Source: Desulfosporosinus sp. UBA4726
GTDB lineage: Bacteria; Bacillota; Desulfitobacteriia; Desulfitobacteriales; Desulfitobacteriaceae
Direction: 5' to 3'
DNA length: 19,855 nt
Assembly (NCBI GenBank): GCA_002404215.1
Contig: DHJG01000237.1
Coordinates: forward strand, 1-19,855
The position numbers and the translations under genes are program-made. This document shows, piece by piece, positions 7,685 to 14,938 of this stretch. The notes beneath the pieces were generated by a model. It was not told the DNA's origin and made no database searches. It was given only the letters and a program-made list of their open reading frames with translations. Positions within the stretch are counted from its first letter, which is position 1. Each line of letters begins with the position of its first letter.

Positions 7685-7693
7685 TGCTATAAT
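7685..7693 (+). promoter_or_regulatory. Extended -10 promoter for the membrane-protein/protease pair
   Basis: TGCTATAAT at 7685-7693 contains a perfect TATAAT preceded by the TGN extended -10 motif. The expected -35 position (about 7665-7670, TCTCGA) is poor, which an extended -10 can compensate for. It lies 41 bases before the ATG of the 172-residue gene and after the pgsA terminator, so this pair has its own promoter. Confidence 0.65.
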
Positions 7694-7733
7694 GTCGATA
7701 TAGCGTGAAGTGTAGCAAACGGAGGAAAATGCG

Positions 7734-8252
7734 ATGACAAAACAGCGAATACTATTGATTAGCCTTGTCGGTCTCCTTGTATTTGGCTTGTTATTAGGAG
7801 GCAAGGTCGTCTATCAGAAAAAATGGATTGATGTTAGCACCTTAAGTCAAAGTCAGCAAATTCCAGGTGTCGTTTCGGCTAAAACCATTTCAATTAATAA
7901 TGAAAAAGAGATGGTTGTGGTTACTAATCATATGATGAACCTCCGCCAAGCAAGTCTTGTTCTAGAAAAATTAGCAGGTAAATTACCGATTCAATACCTT
8001 GATCAAACGAATGATGCTCTCAATAAACTATTTGGCCAAATGCAGTTTTCGCTACAAGAAGGAATTGCACGTGGTAATTTCACAGAGATGGCACAAAATG
8101 TTAGATCGCAGGCGGAAAAAGCAGGAGTACAGCTCGAACTAGAGATGGACAATGATGCAATTTACGTGATCATGAATCAAGGAGATGCTCAACTGATCGA
8201 AGTGATCGAACGGCATGGGCAAGTGAAATTTTTACCAAGCGGAAAACAATAG
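7734..8252 (+). CDS. Unknown one-pass membrane protein, partner gene of the FtsH-like protease
   Basis: The product has 172 residues from ATG 7734 with GGAGGA upstream. Residues about 5-24 are a hydrophobic signal anchor (ILLISLVGLLVFGLLLGG) without a lipobox, so the remaining 145 or so residues probably lie outside the membrane. I recognise no domain. The soluble part is polar, with mixed strand and helix character, no cysteines, and a run of amphipathic helices around residues 75-135. The stop is 23 bases before the FtsH-like gene, with no terminator between, so the two are co-transcribed. I infer a partner, adaptor or substrate of that protease that could supply the extracytoplasmic part the protease lacks. 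A chance operon neighbour is the alternative. Confidence 0.75.
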   Translation: MTKQRILLISLVGLLVFGLLLGGKVVYQKKWIDVSTLSQSQQIPGVVSAKTISINNEKEMVVVTNHMMNLRQASLVLEKLAGKLPIQYLDQTNDALNKLFGQMQFSLQEGIARGNFTEMAQNVRSQAEKAGVQLELEMDNDAIYVIMNQGDAQLIEVIERHGQVKFLPSGKQ

Positions 8253-8275
8253 GCTTATCAGAAAGGGGAGAGAGC

Positions 8276-9736
8276 ATGAAACTTGATATCTTTTTGGGCT
8301 TGGGGGCAGGTATCTTCGCCTTTCTACTGGTCATGGGATATAGTAATATATTACCCATCGGGTTGCTCATTGTGGGGGGCTATTTCGTATGGACCTTTGT
8401 CATTTCGCGTCAAGTATTAAAGAATGGAAATGGGGTGTCCATCGCCACTACGGCGATCGATTTTGAGGACATTGGGGGACAAAGTGTCGCTAAAAGGGAA
8501 CTTCAAGAAGCTTTGGATTTTTTGTTGTATTCTGATCGGATGAAAGACTTAGGGATTCGACCGTTAAAAGGAATATTATTGTCCGGACCGACAGGGACGG
8601 GGAAAACGTTATTGGCCAAAGCTGCAGCTAGGTATACCAATTCTGCTTTTTTGTCGGTATCAGGAAGTGAATTTGTTGAGATGTATGCTGGCGTAGGGGC
8701 AGAACGGGTACGTGGATTGTTTCGAAGAGCACGTGAAATGGTACGCAAAGAAAAGAAAACGAGTGCGATTATTTTCATTGATGAAATGGATATTTTAGGA
8801 GCGAAGCGCGGAAGTAACGTTTCACACCATGAGTATGACCAAACTCTTAATCAACTTTTAGTGGAAATGGACGGGTTGAAAGCTGAGCAAGGCGCTCACA
8901 TTTTAGTGATGGCAGCAACGAATCGACTGGAAGCCTTAGATGCTGCTTTACTCCGCCCCGGCCGTTTTGACCGGCAAGTTAAGGTCGATCTTCCTGATAA
9001 GGAGGGTAGGGTTGCTATTTTGAAGATCCACACGAAAAGTAAGCCTTTAGCCCAAGATGTCAATTTGGATGAAATCGCCCACGAAACATTTGGGTTCTCA
9101 GGAGCTCATTTGGAGAGCGTAACAAATGAAGCGGCAATTTTCGCATTGCGTGAAATGGCAAGTGAGATCACAGAGCGTCATTTACATGAAGCCGTGGAAA
9201 AAGTGATGTTAGGAGAAAAACTTGATCGGAAGCCAACAGCAGAGGAATTACGTCGCGTAGCTATCCATGAGAGTGGACATGCTATGCTTGCGGAAACGGT
9301 CCGGCCAAACTCGGTTTCTCAGATTTCCATTCGTTCACGCGGAAACGCTTTAGGTTATGTTCGCCATTACCCTAAAGACGATTTATATCTCTATACGCAA
9401 CTCATGCTGGAGGAGCAGATTATGGTGACTTTAGCAGGCGCGCTTGCGGAAGAGCAAATTCTTGGCACGCGGAGTACCGGTGCTATGGGTGATTATGAAC
9501 AAGCCCTTAATCTAGTTGAAAAGATGCTACTCGCGGGAATGTCGTCCCTGGGAGTTACGGATGTTTCCTTGCTGAGTGCAGAACAGCGCCAACCTGTGAC
9601 GAGAGACATCTTAGCAGATCTTGAAGAACGAACGATAAGAATTATTGAGAAGAATAAGCATGCGTTAATTCGAATTACTGAGATTCTAGAAGCAGAGGAA
9701 AGTTTGAGTGGTGAAACTTTGCGAGCACATTTGTAA
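8276..9736 (+). CDS. Compact FtsH-like membrane AAA+ metalloprotease (M41-type)
   Basis: This is an ATP-driven zinc protease anchored in the membrane. It has 486 residues, against the usual 600-650 for FtsH. Two hydrophobic segments (about 4-21 and 25-44) are almost adjacent, so the extracytoplasmic domain of FtsH is absent. The AAA+ module is complete: IGGQ near 66, Walker A GPTGTGKT 104-111, pore loop FVEMYAGVGA 133-142, Walker B IIFIDE 165-170, sensor ATN 214-216, arginine finger RPGRFDR 227-233. The peptidase domain carries HESGH at 331-335 (HExxH zinc site) and the third ligand region STGAMGDYEQA with Asp406. All catalytic residues therefore seem present. GAAAGGGGAGAGAG precedes the start. 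It is probably not the housekeeping FtsH but an accessory paralogue. The two palindromic repeats follow directly. Confidence 0.9.
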   Translation: MKLDIFLGLGAGIFAFLLVMGYSNILPIGLLIVGGYFVWTFVISRQVLKNGNGVSIATTAIDFEDIGGQSVAKRELQEALDFLLYSDRMKDLGIRPLKGILLSGPTGTGKTLLAKAAARYTNSAFLSVSGSEFVEMYAGVGAERVRGLFRRAREMVRKEKKTSAIIFIDEMDILGAKRGSNVSHHEYDQTLNQLLVEMDGLKAEQGAHILVMAATNRLEALDAALLRPGRFDRQVKVDLPDKEGRVAILKIHTKSKPLAQDVNLDEIAHETFGFSGAHLESVTNEAAIFALREMASEITERHLHEAVEKVMLGEKLDRKPTAEELRRVAIHESGHAMLAETVRPNSVSQISIRSRGNALGYVRHYPKDDLYLYTQLMLEEQIMVTLAGALAEEQILGTRSTGAMGDYEQALNLVEKMLLAGMSSLGVTDVSLLSAEQRQPVTRDILADLEERTIRIIEKNKHALIRITEILEAEESLSGETLRAHL

Positions 9737-9753
9737 AATATAGTCTACGAGGG

Positions 9754-9773
9754 GGCACGATACATATCGTGCC
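9754..9773. repeat. Palindromic repeat, short copy (core GGCACGAT/ATCGTGCC)
   Basis: GGCACGAT (9754-9761) and ATCGTGCC (9766-9773) form an 8-base stem around ACAT. It begins 18 bases after the protease stop. It shares its core with the larger palindrome 11 bases further on and with the one at 12811-12844. It may act as a partial terminator (TATTTCC follows), but its recurrence points to a repeat family. Confidence 0.8.
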
Positions 9774-9783
9774 TATTTCCGTA

Positions 9784-9813
9784 CTGGGGGGCACGATGTA
9801 TCGTGCCCCCCAG
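9784..9813. repeat. Palindromic repeat, long copy; likely terminator of the protease unit
   Basis: CTGGGGGGCACGAT (9784-9797) and ATCGTGCCCCCCAG (9800-9813) are perfect 14-base arms around GT. ATTCTTTTA follows, so the transcript could end here. The core is identical to its neighbour at 9754-9773. Both strands can fold equally well. Confidence 0.85.
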
Positions 9814-9910
9814 ATTCTTTTATAGGAAAGAAGGATAATCTTGAATAAGATGAGAAATAACTAAACAAGAGCCGTAAATTTGCGCTGATTATAGGAGAGT
9901 GATAATATAT

Positions 9911-11170
9911 ATGAAAGCTGAAATTGTCGCGACTGGGACTGAATTGTTACTTGGAGAAACTCTCAATACGAGTGCTCATTATTTGACAGGAAAGCTATCT
10001 TCTGTGGGCATTGAAGTAGACTATCATACGACAGTTGGTGACAATCCAGAACGCTTAGAGCAGGTTTTACGTCAAGCCATTGGGCGAACAGATCTCGTCG
10101 TTACAACAGGGGGGTTAGGCCCGACAGTGGACGACTTGACGAAGGAACTTGTGGCTAAAGTCTTGGATTTAAAGCTGGAACTGGACCCTCTCAGTTTAGA
10201 GCAACTTAAGCAATTCTTCGCCCGTCGAAAAGCGCCAATGCCAAAGAACAATGAGAAACAAGTTTATTTTCCCAAGGGCGCAAAAATATTGCCCAATCCC
10301 ATCGGGACAGCTCCTGGTGCCATTATCGAGAAAAACGGTAAAACCGTTATTATATTGCCAGGACCTCCATTTGAAATGCGACCTATGTTCGATACTTATG
10401 CTTGGCCAGAGTTACAACGGATCATTGGACCGCATACCGAACGGATGAACGAACGCGTCCTAAAAGTATTTGGTATGGGAGAATCAGCAATCGAGGAAGT
10501 ACTCGGTGAACTGATGAATCTTCCGGATATTACCATGGCATTACTGGCCAAACGCGCTGAGATGCACATTCGCTTGGTGGCAAGAAGCACAGAAACAACA
10601 TCCAGAGAGGCTGGAGATTCACTAGATCGTGCTGAAAAAGAAATTCGTCGACGTTTAGGAGATAAAGTATTTGGCCGTGATCAGGAAACTATGATCGGCA
10701 TTATCGGGCAAAGGTTAATTGATAAGCAATTAACCATTGCAACGGCGGAGTCCTGTACAGGAGGTTTGCTTGGTGCTGCCCTCACTCAGGAACCGGGAAG
10801 TTCTGTATTTTATTTGGGTGGAGTCGTGAGTTATTCTAACTCCGTAAAACAAGGAGTTCTAGGGGTAAGCGAGGAGAATCTCCAGAAGTTCGGTGCGGTG
10901 AGTGAAGAGGTGGCTAAGGAAATGGCAGAAGGAGCCCGTTCTAAAGTTGGCTCAGATTTGGCCATCTCAACTACGGGAATAGCGGGGCCAGATGGAGGCA
11001 GTGAGCAAAAACCTGTGGGCCTTGTATATATTGGATTAGCTACGCCTGAGGGTGTTCATGCCAAGAAATTTCAGTTTTATGGAGAACGGGAGTCGGTTCG
11101 TCAGCTAACCGTTCAAGCGGCTCTTAATGAGGTGCGGCAGTATATATCAAACAGTGAAAGGAGACTATAA
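9911..11170 (+). CDS. cinA: CinA, fused MoaB-like and nicotinamide-nucleotide amidase protein
   Basis: This cytosolic two-domain protein has 419 residues from ATG 9911. The in-frame GTG at 9899 sits directly against AGGAG (9893-9897), too close to be used, and the family normally begins MKAEI. The N-terminal half is the MoaB/MogA-like domain (GTELLLGE, TTGGLGPTVDDLTKE, LPGPPFEMRPM), linked to ADP-ribose/NAD by-product metabolism. The C-terminal part (about 255-415) is the PncC amidase that deamidates NMN, with AESCTGGLLG, GGVVSYSN, GAVSEEVAKEMAEGA and STTGIAGPDGGS. cinA lies upstream of recA in many Firmicutes, here with one gene between them. The old name reflects competence in other species; a competence role is not shown here. 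Confidence 0.95.
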   Translation: MKAEIVATGTELLLGETLNTSAHYLTGKLSSVGIEVDYHTTVGDNPERLEQVLRQAIGRTDLVVTTGGLGPTVDDLTKELVAKVLDLKLELDPLSLEQLKQFFARRKAPMPKNNEKQVYFPKGAKILPNPIGTAPGAIIEKNGKTVIILPGPPFEMRPMFDTYAWPELQRIIGPHTERMNERVLKVFGMGESAIEEVLGELMNLPDITMALLAKRAEMHIRLVARSTETTSREAGDSLDRAEKEIRRRLGDKVFGRDQETMIGIIGQRLIDKQLTIATAESCTGGLLGAALTQEPGSSVFYLGGVVSYSNSVKQGVLGVSEENLQKFGAVSEEVAKEMAEGARSKVGSDLAISTTGIAGPDGGSEQKPVGLVYIGLATPEGVHAKKFQFYGERESVRQLTVQAALNEVRQYISNSERRL

Positions 11171-11177
11171 CAAGGTT

Positions 11178-12794
11178 ATGGTTGAACGTTTACAAGCTTT
11201 TGGAGATATTAAGTTGAGTAAACAGGTTTTACAAGCTTTGTCTGAAATGGGGTTTGAAGAGCCTTCTCCAATCCAAAAAGAAGCAATACCCTTAGCTCTC
11301 GAAGAGGTTGATATAATCGGTCAGGCTCAGACGGGGACCGGTAAAACTGCTGCTTTTGCAATTCCAATTGCAGAAAAGGTAAATCCTAAATTTTTAGCGG
11401 TACAAGCGCTTATTGTAACCCCAACACGTGAACTCGCCATACAGGTTGCTGAGGAAATCGCTAAAATTGGAAAGTATCGGCATGTGAAACCACTGCCGAT
11501 TTACGGAGGACAGCCTATTGATCGTCAGATTCGCGCCTTGCGAATGGGCTATCAAGTCGTCGTCGGAACCCCAGGCCGATTGTTAGACCATTTAAACCGC
11601 GGTACACTCCGTTTGCAACATGTCAAAATGGTGGTACTTGATGAAGCCGATGAAATGTTAGATATGGGCTTTATAGAAGATATAGAGAGTATTTTAAAGG
11701 ACGTCCCCACTGAAGGACGACAAGTCATGTTATTCTCTGCAACAATGCCACAGGGAATCCGCAAATTGGCGCAGACCTATATGAATGATCCCCGCGCAGT
11801 AACGGTTAGTCGGGACGAGTTAACGGTTCCGCTGATTGACCAGGTATTTTACGAGGCTAGGGAAAGTATTAAAGCGGATGCCTTGTGCAGAATTATTGAT
11901 ATAGAGGATATTGGCCAAGGTATAATTTTCTGTCGAACAAAACGCGGTGTGGATGAGCTTGTGGTGGCTCTCGAAGCTCGGGGATATTCTTCAGATGGAC
12001 TGCATGGCGATTTGAGCCAACAACAGCGGGATCGAGTGATGAAGCGTTTCAGAGACGGGAAGTCGGAGTTATTGGTTGCAACGGATGTTGCGGCACGAGG
12101 CTTAGATATTAATAATGTCACTCATGTCATTAACTTCGATATTCCTCAGGATCCGGTATCTTATGTGCATCGAATAGGACGAACAGGGCGGGTCGGACGT
12201 AAAGGGCAGGCCATAACCTTGATTTCCCCTAAGGAATACCGTCAACTTCGGCTGATTGAGAATTTAATTAAGACGAGAATCCGGCGGCAAGAACTTCCCT
12301 CACTTGCCGATATAAGTGAACGTCAAGCTGAGAACCTTAAGAATCAACTTATTAAACTGATTCAAAGTAATCGTTTAGGAAATTATCGTGCGATCGTAGG
12401 AGACTTGTTCGAGGAATATGATTCCATTGATGTGGCAGCAGCTGCCTTAAAGTTTGCTGTCGAGGGAGCCAATATTGAAGAACGTGTCGATGGCAAAGAG
12501 TTAGATGATATTCATTTTGGAAACACTGGAGCCACGGCGGGTATGGTACGTCTTTTTGTAAACATCGGTAGAATACAACAAATCCGTCCTCAGGATGTGA
12601 TCCGTTGGATTGCAGAGCAAAGCGGAATTTCCGAAAATATTATTGGAATGATTAATATTTATGATAAATTTACATTTGTTGAGATTCCAGAAGAATATGC
12701 ATCTAGAGTCCTGAGTTGTATGCACCAGAATATGTTTAAAGGGCGTAGGGTAAGCGTCGAGCCTGCCAAAGCACGTGACAATGCTCAGTTTTAG
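11178..12794 (+). CDS. deaD: DEAD-box RNA helicase with a C-terminal DbpA-type RNA-binding domain
   Basis: This ATP-dependent RNA helicase probably acts in ribosome assembly and RNA turnover. I chose ATG 11178 (538 residues). AGGAG at 11159-11163 is rather far away, and AAGG at 11173-11176 rather near, so the start could be the in-frame GTG at 11154 inside cinA. Visible motifs are the Q motif (F8...PSPIQ), motif I AQTGTGKT 50-57, PTRELA, TPGRLLDH, VLDEADEML, FSATM, IIFCRTK, ATDVAARGLD and HRIGRTGRVG. The last 80 residues or so (MVRLFVNIGRIQQIRPQDVI to VSVEPAKA) fit the DbpA RNA-recognition fold that binds 23S rRNA in DbpA/YxiN. The gene is only seven bases from the cinA stop, so it is co-transcribed with cinA. 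It sits between cinA and recA, which are usually adjacent. Confidence 0.93.
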   Translation: MVERLQAFGDIKLSKQVLQALSEMGFEEPSPIQKEAIPLALEEVDIIGQAQTGTGKTAAFAIPIAEKVNPKFLAVQALIVTPTRELAIQVAEEIAKIGKYRHVKPLPIYGGQPIDRQIRALRMGYQVVVGTPGRLLDHLNRGTLRLQHVKMVVLDEADEMLDMGFIEDIESILKDVPTEGRQVMLFSATMPQGIRKLAQTYMNDPRAVTVSRDELTVPLIDQVFYEARESIKADALCRIIDIEDIGQGIIFCRTKRGVDELVVALEARGYSSDGLHGDLSQQQRDRVMKRFRDGKSELLVATDVAARGLDINNVTHVINFDIPQDPVSYVHRIGRTGRVGRKGQAITLISPKEYRQLRLIENLIKTRIRRQELPSLADISERQAENLKNQLIKLIQSNRLGNYRAIVGDLFEEYDSIDVAAAALKFAVEGANIEERVDGKELDDIHFGNTGATAGMVRLFVNIGRIQQIRPQDVIRWIAEQSGISENIIGMINIYDKFTFVEIPEEYASRVLSCMHQNMFKGRRVSVEPAKARDNAQF

Positions 12795-12810
12795 TAATCA
12801 ATAAATATTA

Positions 12811-12844
12811 AAGGAAGGGGCATGATGCATCGTGCCCCTTCCTT
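12811..12844. repeat. Palindromic repeat, third copy; likely terminator after the helicase gene
   Basis: AAGGAAGGGGCATGAT (12811-12826) and ATCGTGCCCCTTCCTT (12829-12844) pair over 16 bases with one G-U pair and GC at the centre. The core matches 9754-9773 and 9784-9813. It starts 16 bases after the helicase stop. CGTACTCTTT follows, a weak T-rich end. A degenerate copy, matching the expected 20-base core at 15 positions, seems to follow at 12888-12907 (GGGCAAGATGCACTGTACTC). Confidence 0.85.
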
Positions 12845-12988
12845 CGTACTCTTTGTTGTCTTAATTGCTCTCGCAGTTTCAGCACAAGGGCAAGATGCAC
12901 TGTACTCTTATGCTGAAGGTCCCTTCTCGCCGAAGTTGTTGAAAAAATGTAGTAAAATCTGATTTGTTGTCGCTAAAAACATAAACAA

Positions 12989-13018
12989 TTGACAAGTATC
13001 GAGACCTACATCTATAAT
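12989..13018 (+). promoter_or_regulatory. Sigma-A promoter of recA
   Basis: A perfect TTGACA at 12989-12994 and a perfect TATAAT at 13013-13018 are separated by 18 bases. Transcription should start near 13025, leaving a leader of about 60 bases. That leader contains a small hairpin, AAAACGC 13042-13048 with GCGTTTT 13056-13062. Confidence 0.9.
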
Positions 13019-13024
13019 GAGAAT

Positions 13025-13038
13025 CGAACAGATGTTTT
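13025..13038 (+). promoter_or_regulatory. LexA (DinR) operator at the recA start site
   Basis: CGAACAGATGTTTT matches the Bacillus SOS box CGAACRNRYGTTYG at all but the last base. It begins seven bases after the -10, at the predicted transcription start, where bound LexA would block the polymerase. I infer SOS induction of recA and recX. Confidence 0.8.
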
Positions 13039-13085
13039 GTCAAAACGCGAAAAATGCGTTTTATCAAGTTGAGGGGGATGACGGA

Positions 13086-14135
13086 ATGGCCGAAACGAAT
13101 AAGCTAAAAGCACTTGACATTGCCTTAGCTCAGATTGAGAAGCAGTTTGGCAAAGGTTCGATTATGAAACTTGGAGAATCTTCAGCGGGATTAGTGATTG
13201 ATGTCATCCCGACAGGTTCATTGGCGATAGACCTTGCCTTAGGAGTTGGAGGGGTACCACGAGGGCGTGTGATTGAAATTTATGGGCCGGAGTCCTCGGG
13301 TAAAACAACCGTAGCGCTGCATATTATTGCTGAAGCTCAAAAACTGGGCGGAGTGGCTGCTTTTATTGATGCAGAGCATGCTCTTGATCCTGTGTATGCT
13401 AAGGCCTTGGGGGTTAATATTGATGATTTGCTGGTGGCACAACCGGATACAGGAGAACAAGGGTTAGAAATCTGTGAGGCTCTTGTGCGCAGTGCCGCTG
13501 TGGATGTTGTTGTAATTGACTCTGTAGCCGCTTTAGTCCCCCGTGCAGAGATTGAAGGGGAAATGGGAGACAATCATGTTGGCTTGCATGCCCGCCTCAT
13601 GTCTCAGGCCTTGCGTAAGTTGACTGGTTCCATTAGCAAGAGTAATACTTGTGTCATTTTCATTAATCAAATTCGTGAAAAGATTGGCGTTATGTTCGGT
13701 AGTCCCGAGACAACCACCGGTGGACGGGCACTCAAGTTTTATGCCTCAATCAGGATGGATATACGTCGACAGGAAGCCATAAAAAATGGTCAGGATATTA
13801 TCGGAAACAAAACTCGAGTCAAAGTCGTTAAGAATAAAGTTGCTCCTCCTTTTAAATTGGCGGATTTCGACATTATGTACGGAGAAGGAATTTCTCGCGA
13901 AGGAAGTATCGTGGATATCGGTACTGAAATGGAAATCATTACAAAGGCTGGGGCTTGGTACTCCTACAATGGAGAACGATTAGGGCAGGGCCGTGAGAAT
14001 GTTAAAGAATACCTTAAGTCGCATCTAGAGATGGCAAATGACTTAGAGAAACTCATCCGTGCGAATATGAATGCTGTGGCAACCCTAGATGTAGAAGAAG
14101 AGGAAGAGGAAGATGGTTCGCTTGACGAGATCTAA
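13086..14135 (+). CDS. recA: RecA recombinase
   Basis: RecA forms ATP-bound filaments on single-stranded DNA, carries out strand exchange, and triggers LexA self-cleavage. It has 349 residues from ATG 13086, with GAGGGGG at 13071-13077. An upstream in-frame ATG at 13017 lies inside the -10 element and cannot be the start. Walker A is GPESSGKT at 67-74. Also visible are DAEHALDP, VVVIDSVAALVPRAEIEGEM and the DNA-binding L2 loop region FINQIREKIGVMFGSPETTTGG. The C-terminus is acidic (six Glu in a row), as usual for an autoregulatory tail. The codons of that tail form the ribosome binding site of recX, which overlaps by 23 bases. Confidence 0.98.
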   Translation: MAETNKLKALDIALAQIEKQFGKGSIMKLGESSAGLVIDVIPTGSLAIDLALGVGGVPRGRVIEIYGPESSGKTTVALHIIAEAQKLGGVAAFIDAEHALDPVYAKALGVNIDDLLVAQPDTGEQGLEICEALVRSAAVDVVVIDSVAALVPRAEIEGEMGDNHVGLHARLMSQALRKLTGSISKSNTCVIFINQIREKIGVMFGSPETTTGGRALKFYASIRMDIRRQEAIKNGQDIIGNKTRVKVVKNKVAPPFKLADFDIMYGEGISREGSIVDIGTEMEIITKAGAWYSYNGERLGQGRENVKEYLKSHLEMANDLEKLIRANMNAVATLDVEEEEEEDGSLDEI

Positions 14136-14658
14136 ACCTCTTAAAAACGTCAGGGAAGTTGCTGTGGATTGTTTATCTCGCAGGGCTCTGACCCGTCATG
14201 AATTAGAAACACGCCTCAGGGAAAAAGGTTTTGAGGACTCGGAAATCCATGTAACGTTGGAAAGACTAGTGGAATTAGGTTACCTTAACGACCAAGAACT
14301 TGCTTTGACGGTTTCCCAAAACCGACTTAAACGTTATTCACGGCGAAGGGTCCTGCAAGATATGCAAAATCGAGGATTGGCATCCCAACTGATTGAGCAA
14401 GCGTTAGAGTGTAACTATTCGAGCCATGATGAGTTTCAGCAATGCTTAGCTCTTGCAAAACAGTGGTGGATACGGGAGGGTAAGCGCTGGGAACAGAGGA
14501 TTCAAGCAGAAAAACCCAAGCGGTCTCTGCCACGTGAATTATGGCTTCAGCAAAAGGTCGGACAGAAGCTTGTTGGGCGGGGGTATCCCTCTGACATGAT
14601 ACAGAACGTACTAAACCAGATGCAAACTATTTATAATGACGAAGATAAGAGGGTATAA
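14113..14658 (+). CDS. recX: RecX, RecA modulator
   Basis: RecX binds RecA filaments and limits their activity. It has 181 residues from ATG 14113, inside the end of recA (23-base overlap, different frame). The Glu codons of the RecA tail (GAGGAAGAGGAAG just before the ATG) act as a purine-rich ribosome binding site, so the two are translated together. The protein is basic and helical. Three-helix RecX repeats are visible: AVDCLSRRALTRHELETRLR, then GFEDSEIHVTLERLVELGYL, NDQELA, and a C-terminal repeat with KVGQKLVGRGYPSDMIQNVL. The length is within the family range. No terminator is seen directly after it, and a new promoter starts 36 bases downstream. Confidence 0.88.
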   Translation: MVRLTRSKPLKNVREVAVDCLSRRALTRHELETRLREKGFEDSEIHVTLERLVELGYLNDQELALTVSQNRLKRYSRRRVLQDMQNRGLASQLIEQALECNYSSHDEFQQCLALAKQWWIREGKRWEQRIQAEKPKRSLPRELWLQQKVGQKLVGRGYPSDMIQNVLNQMQTIYNDEDKRV

Positions 14659-14693
14659 CTTTAGTGTATAGAATACCCTCGTTCAGGACAAGC

Positions 14694-14722
14694 TTGACAT
14701 TGTTTGCAAATGATATTAGAAT
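14694..14722 (+). promoter_or_regulatory. Near-consensus sigma-A promoter in the recX-rny gap
   Basis: TTGACA at 14694-14699 and TAGAAT at 14717-14722 are separated by exactly 17 bases. This is among the strongest promoters in the window, yet the next start codon is more than 200 bases away and a terminator intervenes. It therefore looks like the promoter of a small RNA or a long leader, not an ordinary gene promoter. Confidence 0.85.
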
Positions 14723-14728
14723 CTTAGC

Positions 14729-14897
14729 AGAGGCCTGTCTCTGTTAAGATTTAACCTTTAAGGTTTTCTTATAGATTTCGTAGTAGTCAGCTAAAATATA
14801 AGGATTTATTGACTAACGAGAGTTGTAGGAAACGGGGGAAGACACCCGTCTTAAGGTTATGCTTACTGTGACTGGTTTTGGAAACCAGTTTTTTTTA
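14729..14897 (+). ncRNA. Candidate small RNA, 6S RNA-like rod (about 170 nt)
   Basis: The region from the predicted start (about 14729) to the T run at 14897 contains no good reading frame but folds by hand into a rod. In the closing stem, 14730-14748 pairs with 14862-14879, with three regularly spaced U-U mismatches (14736/14873, 14740/14869, 14742/14867) and a one-base bulge. After a small internal loop the stem continues as TAACCTT (14752-14758) with AAGGTTA (14853-14859). Inside is a large bubble. Its 5' side, 14759-14778, is AU-rich and single-stranded. Its 3' side, 14819-14852, carries a hairpin (ACGGG 14832-14836 with CCCGT 14845-14849). The apical hairpin is CGT-TAGTCA-TAAA (14779-14795) with TTTA-TGACTA-ACG (14805-14818), loop ATATAAGGA. 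6S RNA, which binds and sequesters sigma-A polymerase, has exactly this layout and length. No known riboswitch signature was found. An rny leader/attenuator remains possible. Confidence 0.5.
14871..14897 (+). terminator. Intrinsic terminator upstream of rny
   Basis: ACTGGTTT (14871-14878) and AAACCAGT (14882-14889) form a perfect 8-base stem with loop TGG, followed by seven T bases. It ends the candidate small RNA. Its left arm also takes part in the closing stem of the rod, so the two folds exclude each other; termination could precede final folding. Confidence 0.9.
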
Positions 14898-14938
14898 ATT
14901 GAGAAAATATAATTTTTTAAACAAGGAGGTGTGCACGT

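Noticed and set aside
13017..13085. Longer RecA starting at the in-frame ATG at 13017
   Set aside because: That ATG overlaps the TATAAT of the promoter, upstream of the predicted transcript start. The ATG at 13086 has a strong ribosome binding site and the normal RecA N-terminus.
14729..14897. T-box or known metabolite riboswitch controlling rny
   Set aside because: No T-box sequence (AGGGTGGNACCGCG) and none of the purine, TPP, FMN, SAM, cobalamin, lysine or c-di-GMP signatures I know could be found. The rod fold fits 6S-like RNA better.
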